Shown: piece after piece, positions 54,343 to 63,842 of the stretch | Layout of the letters: every line of letters starts with the position of its first letter | How positions within the stretch are numbered: the stretch's first letter is position 1 | Origin: JBGTCD01 sp041749015 | Lineage (GTDB): Bacteria > Bacteroidota > Bacteroidia > Cytophagales > Cyclobacteriaceae | Length of the DNA: 64,000 nucleotides | Direction: 5' to 3' | Assembly (NCBI GenBank): GCA_041749015.1 | Contig: JBGTCD010000064.1 | Coordinates: 124,001-188,000, forward strand | Notes under the pieces: model-generated | Told to the model about the DNA's origin: nothing | Database searches by the model: none | The model's input: only the letters and a program-made list of their open reading frames with translations | Made by a program: the position numbers and the translations under genes

Positions 54343-54530
54343 TACCGATTATTCTCATTAGTCTATTGGTAGCCTTAGGGTTTCTGGCGGCCTTTATCTG
54401 GGCTGTGCGATCGGGGCAGTATGATGACGCAGAAACTCCTGCTTACAGAATGCTTTTCGATAACGATAAGCCTGCAGAAGACAAAAAAGAAAAATTATCA
54501 ACCAAAAATAAACCTGGCACTAATTCATAA
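54330..54530 (+). CDS. ccoS: cbb3 oxidase assembly protein CcoS
   Basis: 66 residues with one N-terminal membrane helix (about 5-26), then GQYDDAETPAYRMLFDND, typical of CcoS. The basic tail is rich in Lys/Asp. Needed for copper and heme insertion into the cbb3 oxidase. It starts inside the end of ccoI (13-base overlap) and lies 11 bases before ccoNO. Confidence 0.92.
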   Translation: MEILIPIILISLLVALGFLAAFIWAVRSGQYDDAETPAYRMLFDNDKPAEDKKEKLSTKNKPGTNS

Positions 54531-54541
54531 CCACGTAAACT

Positions 54542-56668
54542 ATGTTAGTAGAAAAATTCCATTACGATAATAAAATCGTAAAGTACTTCCTCATCGCCAC
54601 AGTGGTGTGGGGAATCATTGGCATGCTGGTAGGCTTGCTTGCTGCCATACAATTGTTTTGGCCTGCGGCCAATATCAACGAATGGACCACATACGGAAGG
54701 ATCCGACCCCTGCATACCAATGCGGTAATCTTTGCCTTTGTCGGTAACGCCATCTTTACAGGTGTGTATCATTCGATGCAGCGCCTGCTCAAGGCAAGGA
54801 TGTACAGTGACCTCCTGAGCTGGTTTCATTTTTATGGATGGCAGCTCATCATAGTATCCGCAGTTATTACATTGCCACTTGGCCTTACTTCTTCAAAAGA
54901 ATATGCGGAACTGGAGTGGCCCATCGACATTGCCATCACTCTGGTATGGGTAGCTTTCGGGGTGAATATGATAGGCACTTTGCTCAGACGCAGGGTCAAG
55001 CATATGTATGTGGCGATTTGGTTTTATCTGGCCTCTTTTATCACGGTGGCGGTACTGCACCTGGTCAATAGTGCGGCCCTGCCGGTGAGTTTGTTTAAAA
55101 GTTACTCCGCTTATTCAGGCGTGCAGGATGCCCTGGTCCAATGGTGGTATGGCCACAACGCGGTGGCATTTTTTCTAACCACACCATTTTTGGGTTTGAT
55201 GTATTATTATCTGCCCAAAGCTGCTAACCGGCCAATTTATTCCTATAAGCTTTCGATCGTGCATTTCTGGGCCTTGATATTCATCTATATCTGGGCCGGA
55301 CCCCACCACCTGCTATATACAGCATTGCCCGAATGGGCTCAGGCACTGGGAACAGCCTTCTCGATCATGCTCATAGCCCCATCATGGGGGGGGATGGTCA
55401 ACGGCCTCCTCACCTTGCGCGGGGCATGGGATAAGGTAGCAAACGACCCTACCCTGAAGTTTATGATTGTAGCCCTTACGGCCTATGGTATGGCCGTATT
55501 TGAAGGGCCTATGCTCTCTCTTAAAAATGTAAATGCCATCGCCCACTATACGGACTGGATTGTGGCTCACGTCCATATTGGCGGATTAGGATGGAATGGA
55601 TTCCTCACATTCGCCATGCTATACTGGCTGGTCCCTAAGCTTTGGAATACCGTCCTTTACTCAAAAAAATTGGCCAATATGCACTTCTGGCTAGGTACCC
55701 TCGGGATTATCTTCTATGCACTGCCCCTATATGTGGCTGCGCTGACCCAGTGGTTTATGTGGGAAGAATTTAATGCTGACGGACTCCTTGAAAATCCTAA
55801 TTTTATTTCTACTGTAACGGAAATAATGCCCATGTATATGCTGCGGGCATTAGGAGGTGCCATCTATCTGGCCGGTGTCATTGTAATGACTTACAATCTA
55901 TGGAAAACAGCTAAAGCCGGTTCATTCCAGAATAATGAAGCTGATGAAGCCCCTGCCCTTGAAAAAACCAATGTAGCCAACGAATACTGGCACAGGGTAT
56001 GGGAGCGTAAGCCATTGTTTTTTGCCTTGCTGGCCACCATTGCCATCCTGATCGGTGGAGTTTTGGAGTTGGTGCCTTCTTTCATGCTCAAATCCAAGGA
56101 CATTACCACGATAGAAACGGTGAAGCCTTATACCCCTCTTGAGCTTCAAGGCAGAGATATCTATATTTCCGAAGGATGCGTAGGCTGCCATTCGCAAATG
56201 ATCCGGCCGTTCCGGTCAGAGACCGAGCGTTATGGTGATTATTCCAAAGCCGGAGAGTTTGTGTATGACAGGCCTTTCCTATGGGGCTCCAAGCGTACAG
56301 GGCCTGATCTCCACCGTATTGGTGTCAAATACAGTGATTCCTGGCATTATTTCCATATGGAAGATCCAACATCCATGACCGAAAACTCTAACATGCCACC
56401 ATATCCGCATTTGTTGTCCTCCAAAATTGATCTTAGTACTACTGAAGCGAAGATCAACACCATGAGAAAGCTTGGAGTGCCTTATGAGGAAGGGTTTGAG
56501 AAAGAAGCCAATGAGCATCTGCTGCGGCAAGCCAATGGCATTGTAGAGCGGCTCAAAACAGATGGGATCGAGACCATCCCTGAGGCAAAAATAGTAGCCC
56601 TGATCGCCTACCTGCAACGGTTAGGCACCGATATCAAATTAGAAGAAAAACCCACTTTAAGAGAATAA
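54542..56668 (+). CDS. ccoNO: fused cbb3 oxidase subunits I and II (CcoN-CcoO)
   Basis: 708 residues. The N-terminal part is CcoN, the heme-copper catalytic subunit with about 12 membrane helices and the His-containing RPLHTNAVIFAFVGN, WWYGHNAVAFFLTTPF and AHVHIGGLGWNGF motifs. The C-terminal part is CcoO, a membrane-anchored cytochrome c with CVGCH at 546-550 and nearby QMIRPF. Fusion of the two is common in Bacteroidota. It is the main terminal-oxidase gene; ccoQ follows after 3 bases. Confidence 0.95.
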   Translation: MLVEKFHYDNKIVKYFLIATVVWGIIGMLVGLLAAIQLFWPAANINEWTTYGRIRPLHTNAVIFAFVGNAIFTGVYHSMQRLLKARMYSDLLSWFHFYGWQLIIVSAVITLPLGLTSSKEYAELEWPIDIAITLVWVAFGVNMIGTLLRRRVKHMYVAIWFYLASFITVAVLHLVNSAALPVSLFKSYSAYSGVQDALVQWWYGHNAVAFFLTTPFLGLMYYYLPKAANRPIYSYKLSIVHFWALIFIYIWAGPHHLLYTALPEWAQALGTAFSIMLIAPSWGGMVNGLLTLRGAWDKVANDPTLKFMIVALTAYGMAVFEGPMLSLKNVNAIAHYTDWIVAHVHIGGLGWNGFLTFAMLYWLVPKLWNTVLYSKKLANMHFWLGTLGIIFYALPLYVAALTQWFMWEEFNADGLLENPNFISTVTEIMPMYMLRALGGAIYLAGVIVMTYNLWKTAKAGSFQNNEADEAPALEKTNVANEYWHRVWERKPLFFALLATIAILIGGVLELVPSFMLKSKDITTIETVKPYTPLELQGRDIYISEGCVGCHSQMIRPFRSETERYGDYSKAGEFVYDRPFLWGSKRTGPDLHRIGVKYSDSWHYFHMEDPTSMTENSNMPPYPHLLSSKIDLSTTEAKINTMRKLGVPYEEGFEKEANEHLLRQANGIVERLKTDGIETIPEAKIVALIAYLQRLGTDIKLEEKPTLRE

Positions 56669-56671
56669 GCT

Positions 56672-56863
56672 ATGTTTAAATATTATTTTGAAAAAGTCGA
56701 AAACGTAGAAATTTTCCCAATTATTTCACTGGGGATCTTCTTCATATTCTTTCTGGTGTTGCTGGTCTGGGTGGTCCGGGCTGATAAAAAATACATTGAA
56801 GAAATGAAAAATATGCCTTTGGAAGGGAATCCAAAAGATGAATCAAAAAACTCTATACCATGA
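56672..56863 (+). CDS. ccoQ: cbb3 oxidase small subunit CcoQ
   Basis: 63 residues. One membrane helix (about 16-36; PIISLGIFFIFFLVLLVWVV) with a charged C-terminal tail, the CcoQ/FixQ pattern. It stabilises the complex. The ORF ends with ATGA overlapping ccoP. Confidence 0.87.
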   Translation: MFKYYFEKVENVEIFPIISLGIFFIFFLVLLVWVVRADKKYIEEMKNMPLEGNPKDESKNSIP

Positions 56864-57807
56864 ACGCAATATTTAAAACTACTAACAATAAGAGGCTGAT
56901 CCTCGCCGGGGTATTATCTCTGGCCTGGATGGTTCCTGCCCATGCTGAAGTTTCTTTATCAAACTTGCTAAACAGCCAACAGGGTACCGCCATTCTTATC
57001 ATTATGGTGCTGACTGCTTTGGTGGTGATCCTGATGGGTTTTACTCTCTATATGCTGGCACAGCTAAAGTCGATAATTTTTGAAAAGGAGGGGCTCAAGG
57101 CTGAGAAAAAAGAAACTGCCTGGGACCGGTTTTATGTCAAATACATCGCCGGGAGGCATGTGGCCGTTGGCAGAGAATCTGAAAAACTTATGGATCATGA
57201 ATATGATGGGATCCGTGAGATGGACCATCCCATGCCCCCATGGCTGAAATACATCTTTATTGGTACGGTGATTTTCGGGGCTTATTATATAGCTGCCTAC
57301 CTCGTATTCGATACCGGGGCAAGCCAATATGATGAATATGCTGATCAAATCGAGGAGGCACGACTTATTGCAGCCGAAAGGATGGGGGATACTGAACCCA
57401 TCACAGCTGAGACGGTAGCATTAGACCAGAGCAGTGCCACCTTAATGGCTGGGAAACAGATTTATGATATGAGTTGCTCGCCTTGTCACGCCAAAGATGG
57501 GGGCGGCACTATCGGGCCCAATCTCACAGATGAATTCTGGGTCCATGGTGGCAGTATTTCTGACATATTCAGAGTGATCTATGATGGGGTGCCAGAAAGT
57601 GGCATGATCCCATGGAATACCCAACTGTCACCACAGCAAATCCAAAATGTGACTAATTATGTGCTGACCCTTCAGGATGTAGAGCCTGCCAATCCAAAGG
57701 CTCCCGAAGGTGAGAAATACATCCTCGAGGAGGTAGAGGAGGAAGAAGAGTCAATGGATGAGGAGGATGCCGGGGAGGCTATAGAAGAGGAAATGGCGGC
57801 TTTATAA
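56860..57807 (+). CDS. ccoP: cbb3 oxidase subunit III (CcoP), mono-heme with acidic tail
   Basis: 315 residues. Two membrane helices (about 42-66 and 125-146), a linker, and one cytochrome c domain with CSPCH at 206-210 and Met ligand region PESGMIPW. Proteobacterial CcoP has two heme c sites; here only one is found. The C-terminus is a Glu/Asp-rich tail (about 288-313). It shares ATGA with ccoQ and ends 29 bases before ccoG. It receives electrons from soluble cytochrome c. Confidence 0.93.
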   Translation: MNAIFKTTNNKRLILAGVLSLAWMVPAHAEVSLSNLLNSQQGTAILIIMVLTALVVILMGFTLYMLAQLKSIIFEKEGLKAEKKETAWDRFYVKYIAGRHVAVGRESEKLMDHEYDGIREMDHPMPPWLKYIFIGTVIFGAYYIAAYLVFDTGASQYDEYADQIEEARLIAAERMGDTEPITAETVALDQSSATLMAGKQIYDMSCSPCHAKDGGGTIGPNLTDEFWVHGGSISDIFRVIYDGVPESGMIPWNTQLSPQQIQNVTNYVLTLQDVEPANPKAPEGEKYILEEVEEEEESMDEEDAGEAIEEEMAAL

Positions 57808-57836
57808 GTTTTTAAAAATGAAGTGGGAGTAGCGAT

Positions 57837-59234
57837 ATGCGTATTGAAGAAAAGCAAGATCACCGGGATAACCCATCCACCATTACCCTTAAGGGTGAAC
57901 GAGTATGGATGTATCCCAAAATGCCAAAGGGCCGGTATCATAACTATCGGCGTATGGTCGCTGCTTTTCTGTTGCTGACCTTTTTTGCCGGTCCATTTAT
58001 CAAGATTGGTGGTCAGCCCCTATTGCTCTTCAATATTTTTGAGAGAAAATTTATCCTCTTCGGTCAAATATTCTGGCCACAAGATACCCACCTCCTGATC
58101 TTTGCGCTGCTCATTTTGGTGGTCTTTGTTATTTTATTTACAGTGGTATACGGCAGGGCGTGGTGTGGCTGGACTTGCCCCCAGACTGTTTTTATGGAAT
58201 TAGTATTCAGGAAAATAGAATATGCCATAGAGGGGGATTACAATCAACAAAAAAAGCTAAACCAGGGCCCCTGGACCACCACCAAAATCTGGAAAAAGAC
58301 CTTAAAGCACAGCCTCTTTCTGGTGATGGCCTTGTGGGTGGCCCATACTTTTATGGCATATTTAATTGGCATCGACCGTACTGTTGAAATAGTGACGCAG
58401 CCTCCATCAGAAAATCTAAGCGGATTCATAGGCATCCTTTTTTTCACGGCTTTGTTTTATTCCATTTTTGCCTTACTCAGGGAACTGGCCTGCACGGTGG
58501 TTTGCCCGTATGGGCGGCTACAGGGGGCAATGCTTGATAAAAAATCCATAGTAGTCATTTATGACTGGATCAGAGGCGAGCCCCGGGGAAGAATCAAAAA
58601 GGATGAAGACCAGTCTGCCAAAGGAGATTGTATCGATTGCAACCTCTGTGTGCAGGTATGTCCTACCGGGATCGACATCCGCGATGGAACACAGCTTGAA
58701 TGTGTCAATTGCACCGCCTGTATTGATGCCTGTGATGAGGTAATGGACAAAATCGGTAAACCCAGGGGCCTGATCAGATTCGATTCACAGGAATCCATAG
58801 AAGAAAACAAGCGTTCTGTTTTCAATCCTCGCATGGTGGCCTACTCTCTGGTCCTGCTACTCCTTTTGGGAGCCATGGGATTTTTGCTCAAGGCACGATC
58901 AGATGTGGAAATGAAGGTCAATCGGGTAGCCGGGAGTATGTACCAGGTGCAGGATGACGGCATGGTTCGGAATATGTTTGAATTGGAATTGCTCAATAAA
59001 ACCAACAACGACATGCCTTTGGAAATAGTACTGACCGGCATAGAGGGCATATTGCTGTTTCCCTCAGGGCTGCCCGACACGCTAAAAGCTCAGGATAAGG
59101 ATAAGATGTACCTGATGATTCAGATCCACCGAACTGATCTGCTGAACCACGGTGAAAAGATCACCCTGGAGTTGAAAAATAAAGAAAAGACCGTTGACCA
59201 GGTGAAAATTCGTTTTCCCGGTCCAAAATTTTAA
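57837..59234 (+). CDS. ccoG: cbb3 oxidase maturation ferredoxin CcoG (FixG)
   Basis: 465 residues. About five membrane helices and a double cluster motif CIDCNLCVQVC (first Cys265) and CVNCTACIDAC, plus AWCGWTCPQTVF in a loop (about 103-118). CcoG is thought to reduce copper for delivery to the oxidase. The C-terminal periplasmic beta domain (about 350-460) is usual. Between ccoP and ccoH. Confidence 0.94.
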   Translation: MRIEEKQDHRDNPSTITLKGERVWMYPKMPKGRYHNYRRMVAAFLLLTFFAGPFIKIGGQPLLLFNIFERKFILFGQIFWPQDTHLLIFALLILVVFVILFTVVYGRAWCGWTCPQTVFMELVFRKIEYAIEGDYNQQKKLNQGPWTTTKIWKKTLKHSLFLVMALWVAHTFMAYLIGIDRTVEIVTQPPSENLSGFIGILFFTALFYSIFALLRELACTVVCPYGRLQGAMLDKKSIVVIYDWIRGEPRGRIKKDEDQSAKGDCIDCNLCVQVCPTGIDIRDGTQLECVNCTACIDACDEVMDKIGKPRGLIRFDSQESIEENKRSVFNPRMVAYSLVLLLLLGAMGFLLKARSDVEMKVNRVAGSMYQVQDDGMVRNMFELELLNKTNNDMPLEIVLTGIEGILLFPSGLPDTLKAQDKDKMYLMIQIHRTDLLNHGEKITLELKNKEKTVDQVKIRFPGPKF

Positions 59235-59246
59235 TCCACCATCATT

Positions 59247-59687
59247 ATGAAATTACACTGGGGCCATAAAATCACCATCAGCATCATCATCTTCATGCTC
59301 ATCATCATTACGATGGTATACATATCTGTGACCCGGGCCAGCATCCATATGGTCAGTGAAAACTACTATGAGGAGGAGCTGGCTTATCAGAAGGTCATTG
59401 ACAAAATGACCAATGCCCGTGACTGGGATCATGAGATTACCATCGATGCCCTGAGCATCCCCGACCACATCCGGTTTTCCTACCCGGAGGGGGTGGCCTT
59501 AAGAGGGAACATCCGGTTTTTCAGACCTTCTGATTCTAACCTGGATTTTTCAGTAGCTATGGGCTCTGATGGCCAATACCAGGATGTACCATGGGCCAAC
59601 AGAAAAAAAGGCCTATGGAAAATAATGATGGAATGGGAATCTGAAGGGCAGCTATTTTACCGTGAACACAAACTAATATTGCAATGA
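59247..59687 (+). CDS. ccoH: FixH family cbb3 oxidase assembly protein
   Basis: 146 residues. One membrane helix (about 9-28), then a periplasmic domain with SENYYEEELAYQKVIDKMTNA, the FixH signature, and a beta-rich tail. Shares ATGA with the SafE-like gene, so all are one transcript. CcoH binds the cbb3 complex and assists its assembly. Confidence 0.9.
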   Translation: MKLHWGHKITISIIIFMLIIITMVYISVTRASIHMVSENYYEEELAYQKVIDKMTNARDWDHEITIDALSIPDHIRFSYPEGVALRGNIRFFRPSDSNLDFSVAMGSDGQYQDVPWANRKKGLWKIMMEWESEGQLFYREHKLILQ

Positions 59688-60382
59688 CCCTGATCTGGAT
59701 AGGATTTACTATTGGGCTTGCCGGTGGCCTCCATTGCGTAGGGATGTGTGGGCCTTTGGTTTTAGCTACATCCAACCTGCCCTTCCGGAAGCGGTGGAAA
59801 TGGATCAGCTATAGGGGTATTTACCAATTGGGCAGAATGTTTTCCTATGGCATTCTGGGCATATTGATAGCAAGCATTGGTCAGATATTTGCGCTAGGCG
59901 GTTGGCAAAACATCCTCTCAATATCCCTGGGGCTATTGCTGCTTCTGGCTTATTTTGGGCCGCATTACCTGCGCAACAATTTGCGCTCCGGCTGGGGAAG
60001 GTGGCTGAATGCCCTCAAGTCCCGGATGGGCCTCCTGTTAAAAAAGCAATCCTTTTCCAGTCAGATCAGCCTTGGGTTTTTAAACGGGCTTCTGCCTTGC
60101 GGACTGGTCTATTTAGGCCTTGCCACAGCAGCTTTAAGTGTTAATATTTTGGAAGGCTTTTGGGTGATGTTTGCCTTTGGTGCCGGCACCCTGCCTTGGC
60201 TGCTGGCGGTCCTGGTGGCAGGATCGGTAGGCGGCTTTGCCTTTCGCAAACACCTGGCCAAGGCCACCCCCTACCTTGCACTCGCCATCTCTATTTTGCT
60301 GATCCTTCGTGGCTTTGATATTCATGTAATGCATATGCCCACAGCCTCCAGCAGCCCTGATTCCATTACTATTTGTAATTGA
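59684..60382 (+). CDS. TauE/SafE-type membrane protein of the cbb3 gene cluster
   Basis: 232 residues with about six membrane helices. The N-terminus has GLAGGLHCVGMCGPLVLA, a metal-binding Cys pair typical of the DsbD_2/UreH-like family found beside ccoG-ccoH. The middle has LNGLLPCGLVYLGLATAA. Likely copper or thiol handling for the oxidase (inference). It converges with hemN, with only 3 bases between the stop codons. Confidence 0.88.
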   Translation: MTLIWIGFTIGLAGGLHCVGMCGPLVLATSNLPFRKRWKWISYRGIYQLGRMFSYGILGILIASIGQIFALGGWQNILSISLGLLLLLAYFGPHYLRNNLRSGWGRWLNALKSRMGLLLKKQSFSSQISLGFLNGLLPCGLVYLGLATAALSVNILEGFWVMFAFGAGTLPWLLAVLVAGSVGGFAFRKHLAKATPYLALAISILLILRGFDIHVMHMPTASSSPDSITICN

Positions 60383-60385
60383 GCA

Positions 60386-61741
60386 TTACACAGCCTGGCT
60401 GAACTGGCCGTATTTTTCCTGGCCTTTGTATAAATAAGCATCAAATAGCATGCATATATTCCGGATATAGTTCATCCCAAGTGGTGTAACATTTAATTCA
60501 GAAGAATCCAGGTAGAGCAGCCCCTCCTCCTGCATTTCCAATAGGGATTCCCATGCCGGTGCGGGTAATCCCTCCAAAATATCCTGATCTATTGACGCTA
60601 CACCCCGGCATATTAGATTTTTTATGAGAGACTGCCTTTTCATATCCTCATCGGTAAGATAATGGCCCCTGATCAGCCCTAGTGTTCCCCGACTGGTGGC
60701 AGCGAGATAGTCCTCTACTTTTTTTTCATTTTGCACGTATGCCGTTCCACTGCTACTGATACTAGAGCAACCCAACCCCACCAGCAACTGGCTTTGGCTG
60801 GTAGTGTACCCCATAAAATTCCGATTGAGTCTGGAAGCCTCCTGAGCCTTAAATAGGTCATCATGGGGCAGTGCAAAATGGTCCATGCCGATCTCATGGT
60901 ACCCCATATTGGTAAGGCTTTGCCTGGCATTATCGTACATAGCCTTTTTGATTTCAGGCGCAGGCAGGTCCTCTTCAGAATAACCCCTCTGGGAAGGGCT
61001 TTTCCATGGCACATGCGCATAACTGTACAAGGCTATCCGATCAGGCATAAAGTCTTTAATCTTATCAACAGTTTTCGAAAAAGAGTCCACCGTTTGCATT
61101 GGCAAACCATATACCAGATCAAAATTGATTGAGGTATACCCAGCCCTTTTGGCATCATCGAATGCCCTTCTAACATTCACTAACGGCTGCAGTCGGTGGA
61201 TGGCTATCTGTACCTTAAGGTCAAAGTCCTGGATGCCAAAAGACACCCTCCTGAATCCCAAAGCCGCAAGCGTATCGAGGTGCTCCCTGGTAGTATTATT
61301 AGGATGGCCCTCAAAACTGAAATCATGCTTTTCCGGTATTTCGGCCCCTTTAAAGAGTCTCATTAGCAGATTTTCCAGATTTTCCGGAGAAAAGAAGGTA
61401 GGCGTACCTCCACCCAGATGCAATTCAGAAATTATGGGCTTATCATTAAATGTTGTTTTATAAATGGACCATTCCCTCAACAAAGCCTCAATATATTTCG
61501 CTTCCACCCCGTGATTTTTGGTGATCCTTTTATTACAACCGCAGTAGGTACAAAGGCTTTCGCAAAATGGCAGGTGGATATAAAGGCTTATCCCTGCCTT
61601 TGCATTGCTGTTTTCAAATTCCCTTTTTACATGGGAGAGCCAAACCTTTTCTTCGGGATTATTCTCTACCCAATAGGGCACGGTCGGGTAGGAGGTATAT
61701 CTCGGCGCTGGTACATTGTATTTCTGACAAAGGGCATCCAT
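60386..61741 (-). CDS. hemN: oxygen-independent coproporphyrinogen III oxidase
   Basis: 451 residues. Radical SAM enzyme making protoporphyrinogen IX without oxygen. The four-cysteine signature CESLCTYCGC (Cys60, Cys64, Cys67, Cys69) marks HemN rather than HemW. Family segments YIHLPFC, HLGGGTPTFF, RVSFGIQDFD and INFDLVYGLPMQT are present. It follows the expected need for heme under low oxygen, beside the cbb3 genes. A TATTTTTG -7-like element lies 21 bases upstream (61762-61769, minus) without a matching -33. Confidence 0.95.
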   Translation of the reverse strand: MDALCQKYNVPAPRYTSYPTVPYWVENNPEEKVWLSHVKREFENSNAKAGISLYIHLPFCESLCTYCGCNKRITKNHGVEAKYIEALLREWSIYKTTFNDKPIISELHLGGGTPTFFSPENLENLLMRLFKGAEIPEKHDFSFEGHPNNTTREHLDTLAALGFRRVSFGIQDFDLKVQIAIHRLQPLVNVRRAFDDAKRAGYTSINFDLVYGLPMQTVDSFSKTVDKIKDFMPDRIALYSYAHVPWKSPSQRGYSEEDLPAPEIKKAMYDNARQSLTNMGYHEIGMDHFALPHDDLFKAQEASRLNRNFMGYTTSQSQLLVGLGCSSISSSGTAYVQNEKKVEDYLAATSRGTLGLIRGHYLTDEDMKRQSLIKNLICRGVASIDQDILEGLPAPAWESLLEMQEEGLLYLDSSELNVTPLGMNYIRNICMLFDAYLYKGQEKYGQFSQAV

Positions 61742-61818
61742 ATCACAGGTGTTTTTTGAAACAAAAATACCTTGTGGAAACCACGGTTATAATGATAAAA
61801 GTCAGGTTTGGGGATGTT

Positions 61819-63144
61819 TTATTTCCTTTCCATAAGCGGCACCAGCCAATCCGATCTCCTGAACCGGTACCATTCGACGGCTGCCAGGTTTCGCTCCGGA
61901 TTGTATAATTCCTGCCAGGGGCGGCCATTAAGGGAAACTTTGCCACGAGCGTAGATCTCTACATCCGGCTGGCCTTTGGCTGCGTACTCCTTTTTGAGGC
62001 ACTGTACAAATTGCCAGCACATGTCCGGGCGGGTAGCGACTGCACGCTGCTGCTTAGTGGTGAGGTATTGTGATTTATCAATCTTATGTTCCTCGCCGGT
62101 GGATGGATCTTTGATATGAAAATCGACCAGCCCTGCTTTGGCGCGGAGCATCATGCGCCATGACAACCGGTGCCCCTCCTCAGTCCAGTGGACATTGCTG
62201 TCAAAGAAATAATTTCTGTTGGGCAATGCCGCCTGGATGACTACCCAAATAATAAGGCCAAACATCAGAGGCCGATGAACAGGATAGTTTTGGCTGACTG
62301 TGATCTCAGGCCGCCTCTTAAAAAAGATTCTACGAATCGTATCCGGAGGAAAGAAAAATATACACATGGCGATACCCATGTAGGGGAATATTCCTACCTG
62401 AAAGATGGCCGAATTAAATAAATGAAAAAATACCGATGCCGCAAATGCCCATTTTCGGGTCTTTTTCCATAATAATAATGGGGTGATGAATAAATCAAAA
62501 GTGACGCCTCCCCAAGCAATAAAGTAATGCACATACCGCTCCTGGAGGAGCTCACCAACAAGCCAGAACTCCGCCTTTGACAAGGTGAGGATGCGCATAG
62601 ATTCGCCTTGAAGCCAGTCCATATTGAGCTTAGCGATCCCGGCATAGGTATACACAATGCCTATTTGGACAATAAATAAAATCCTGCACCAGTTAGGACA
62701 GGTTAAGCTGTGAAGGTCTGGGCGGTGTTTTGAGTCTAAGGAGAAGGCTCTGTTTGCAGGCAAAAAACTCATCATGATGCAGAGCAACACTAGTAGATAG
62801 TAGTGGTTATTATAATTGGTCTTCTGCATCAGGTATACCGCCGTCCACATCACCGTATATCCAATGATGCCAAACCGGTACTTATAACCCAACATTACCA
62901 TGACCCCGAAGCACCCCATCACAAAGAAGTAGTAATACATCCCATCACCCGGGAGTGGCTTAAGCCAGGAAACATCAATAAAGGGAAAGGTCATCACCGG
63001 ATCCATAAAGGCCCGGCGCACCCATCCGGTCATTATGGCTCCCCAGGCTTCTGCAGTGATTAAAAATCCGAAAAAGGCCCGAAACAGCACAATGGCACTA
63101 TTGTCAATGGGCTTGAAAAGGTACTCCTCCAGTGCTTTCATCAA
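61819..63144 (-). CDS. HTTM/VKGC-like membrane protein
   Basis: 441 residues. Several membrane helices (from about residue 18 to 275) with FHLFNSAIFQVGIFPYMGIA and WTEEGHRLSWRMMLRAKAG, which are hallmarks of vitamin K-dependent gamma-carboxylase-type HTTM proteins. A soluble C-terminal part follows. Bacterial members have unknown substrates and may not carboxylate proteins. It overlaps the PorT-like gene by ATGA, so the two are translated together. Confidence 0.85.
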   Translation of the reverse strand: MMKALEEYLFKPIDNSAIVLFRAFFGFLITAEAWGAIMTGWVRRAFMDPVMTFPFIDVSWLKPLPGDGMYYYFFVMGCFGVMVMLGYKYRFGIIGYTVMWTAVYLMQKTNYNNHYYLLVLLCIMMSFLPANRAFSLDSKHRPDLHSLTCPNWCRILFIVQIGIVYTYAGIAKLNMDWLQGESMRILTLSKAEFWLVGELLQERYVHYFIAWGGVTFDLFITPLLLWKKTRKWAFAASVFFHLFNSAIFQVGIFPYMGIAMCIFFFPPDTIRRIFFKRRPEITVSQNYPVHRPLMFGLIIWVVIQAALPNRNYFFDSNVHWTEEGHRLSWRMMLRAKAGLVDFHIKDPSTGEEHKIDKSQYLTTKQQRAVATRPDMCWQFVQCLKKEYAAKGQPDVEIYARGKVSLNGRPWQELYNPERNLAAVEWYRFRRSDWLVPLMERK

Positions 63145-63773
63145 AAAATAATTCCGAAGTCAATGGTAATGAGATCATTTTTTATGACGAGCCGATCGTC
63201 AACATTGGAAGAAGCCACGGTATTAAACAACCCCCTCTGATATCCAAGGCCGGTATAAAGCCGGGTATTCACGCCCATCCTAAACTCCATCCCTGCAGCA
63301 AAAAATAAGGAGGCATCAAGGGGCCTAAAATCTACCACCGTCTGAAAATCTTCATCAGCAAGCTTTTGGTTCAGGAGTACCTCAAGATTACCCCCCACGT
63401 GGAAATACAATTTTTTATCGAGGGCAACTTCATTGGTGTAAAATTTCATACCGACCGGCAATTGAACGTATTGCAGGAAAAATAAGGATTCATCCCTGGT
63501 ATTATTGGCCATATTGAGAATGCTCATCTCTACCCGCCTGGGTACGAAGTACAAGCCGGTATGAAAAATATAATTTTCATGAAGGGCTACGTCCACGGTG
63601 GGTCCTGCGATAAACCTCATACCGCTGCCCAACGAAACTGCTTCATGGGTGTCTGACTCCAATTGGATTCTGCCATAGGACAGGGTTGGCGCAAATTTAA
63701 GACCCAGGCTAACCTGACTAAGGGCCACTTCACCCATCAACAGCAGTAAGGCGACCAGGAAAATTGTTCTCAT
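63141..63773 (-). CDS. PorT-like outer-membrane beta-barrel protein
   Basis: 210 residues. Signal peptide of about 19 residues (ending ALSQ), then eight-stranded-barrel-type sequence with LGLKFAPTLSYG, FHTGLYFVPRRVEM, YVQLPVGMKFYTNE and a terminal aromatic (FGIIF). It resembles the PorT family of T9SS barrel proteins; generic outer-membrane barrels have the same pattern. First in the pair with the HTTM gene and divergent from the gldB-like gene, both consistent with a T9SS-linked role. Confidence 0.72.
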   Translation of the reverse strand: MRTIFLVALLLLMGEVALSQVSLGLKFAPTLSYGRIQLESDTHEAVSLGSGMRFIAGPTVDVALHENYIFHTGLYFVPRRVEMSILNMANNTRDESLFFLQYVQLPVGMKFYTNEVALDKKLYFHVGGNLEVLLNQKLADEDFQTVVDFRPLDASLFFAAGMEFRMGVNTRLYTGLGYQRGLFNTVASSNVDDRLVIKNDLITIDFGIIF

Positions 63774-63842
63774 CTGATATAATTTTAATTAAATTCGCAG
63801 GTTGTAAAAAGTATGAATCCCTTCAAATTTACTAAAAATACT

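Noticed and set aside
54542..56668. Two separate genes for CcoN and CcoO
   Set aside because: A single open frame runs through both domains with no stop or start between; fusion is common in Bacteroidota.
61762..61769. Full promoter for hemN
   Set aside because: The TATTTTTG element is present but no TTTG lies at the right distance, and no FNR-type box was found in the 77-base gap.
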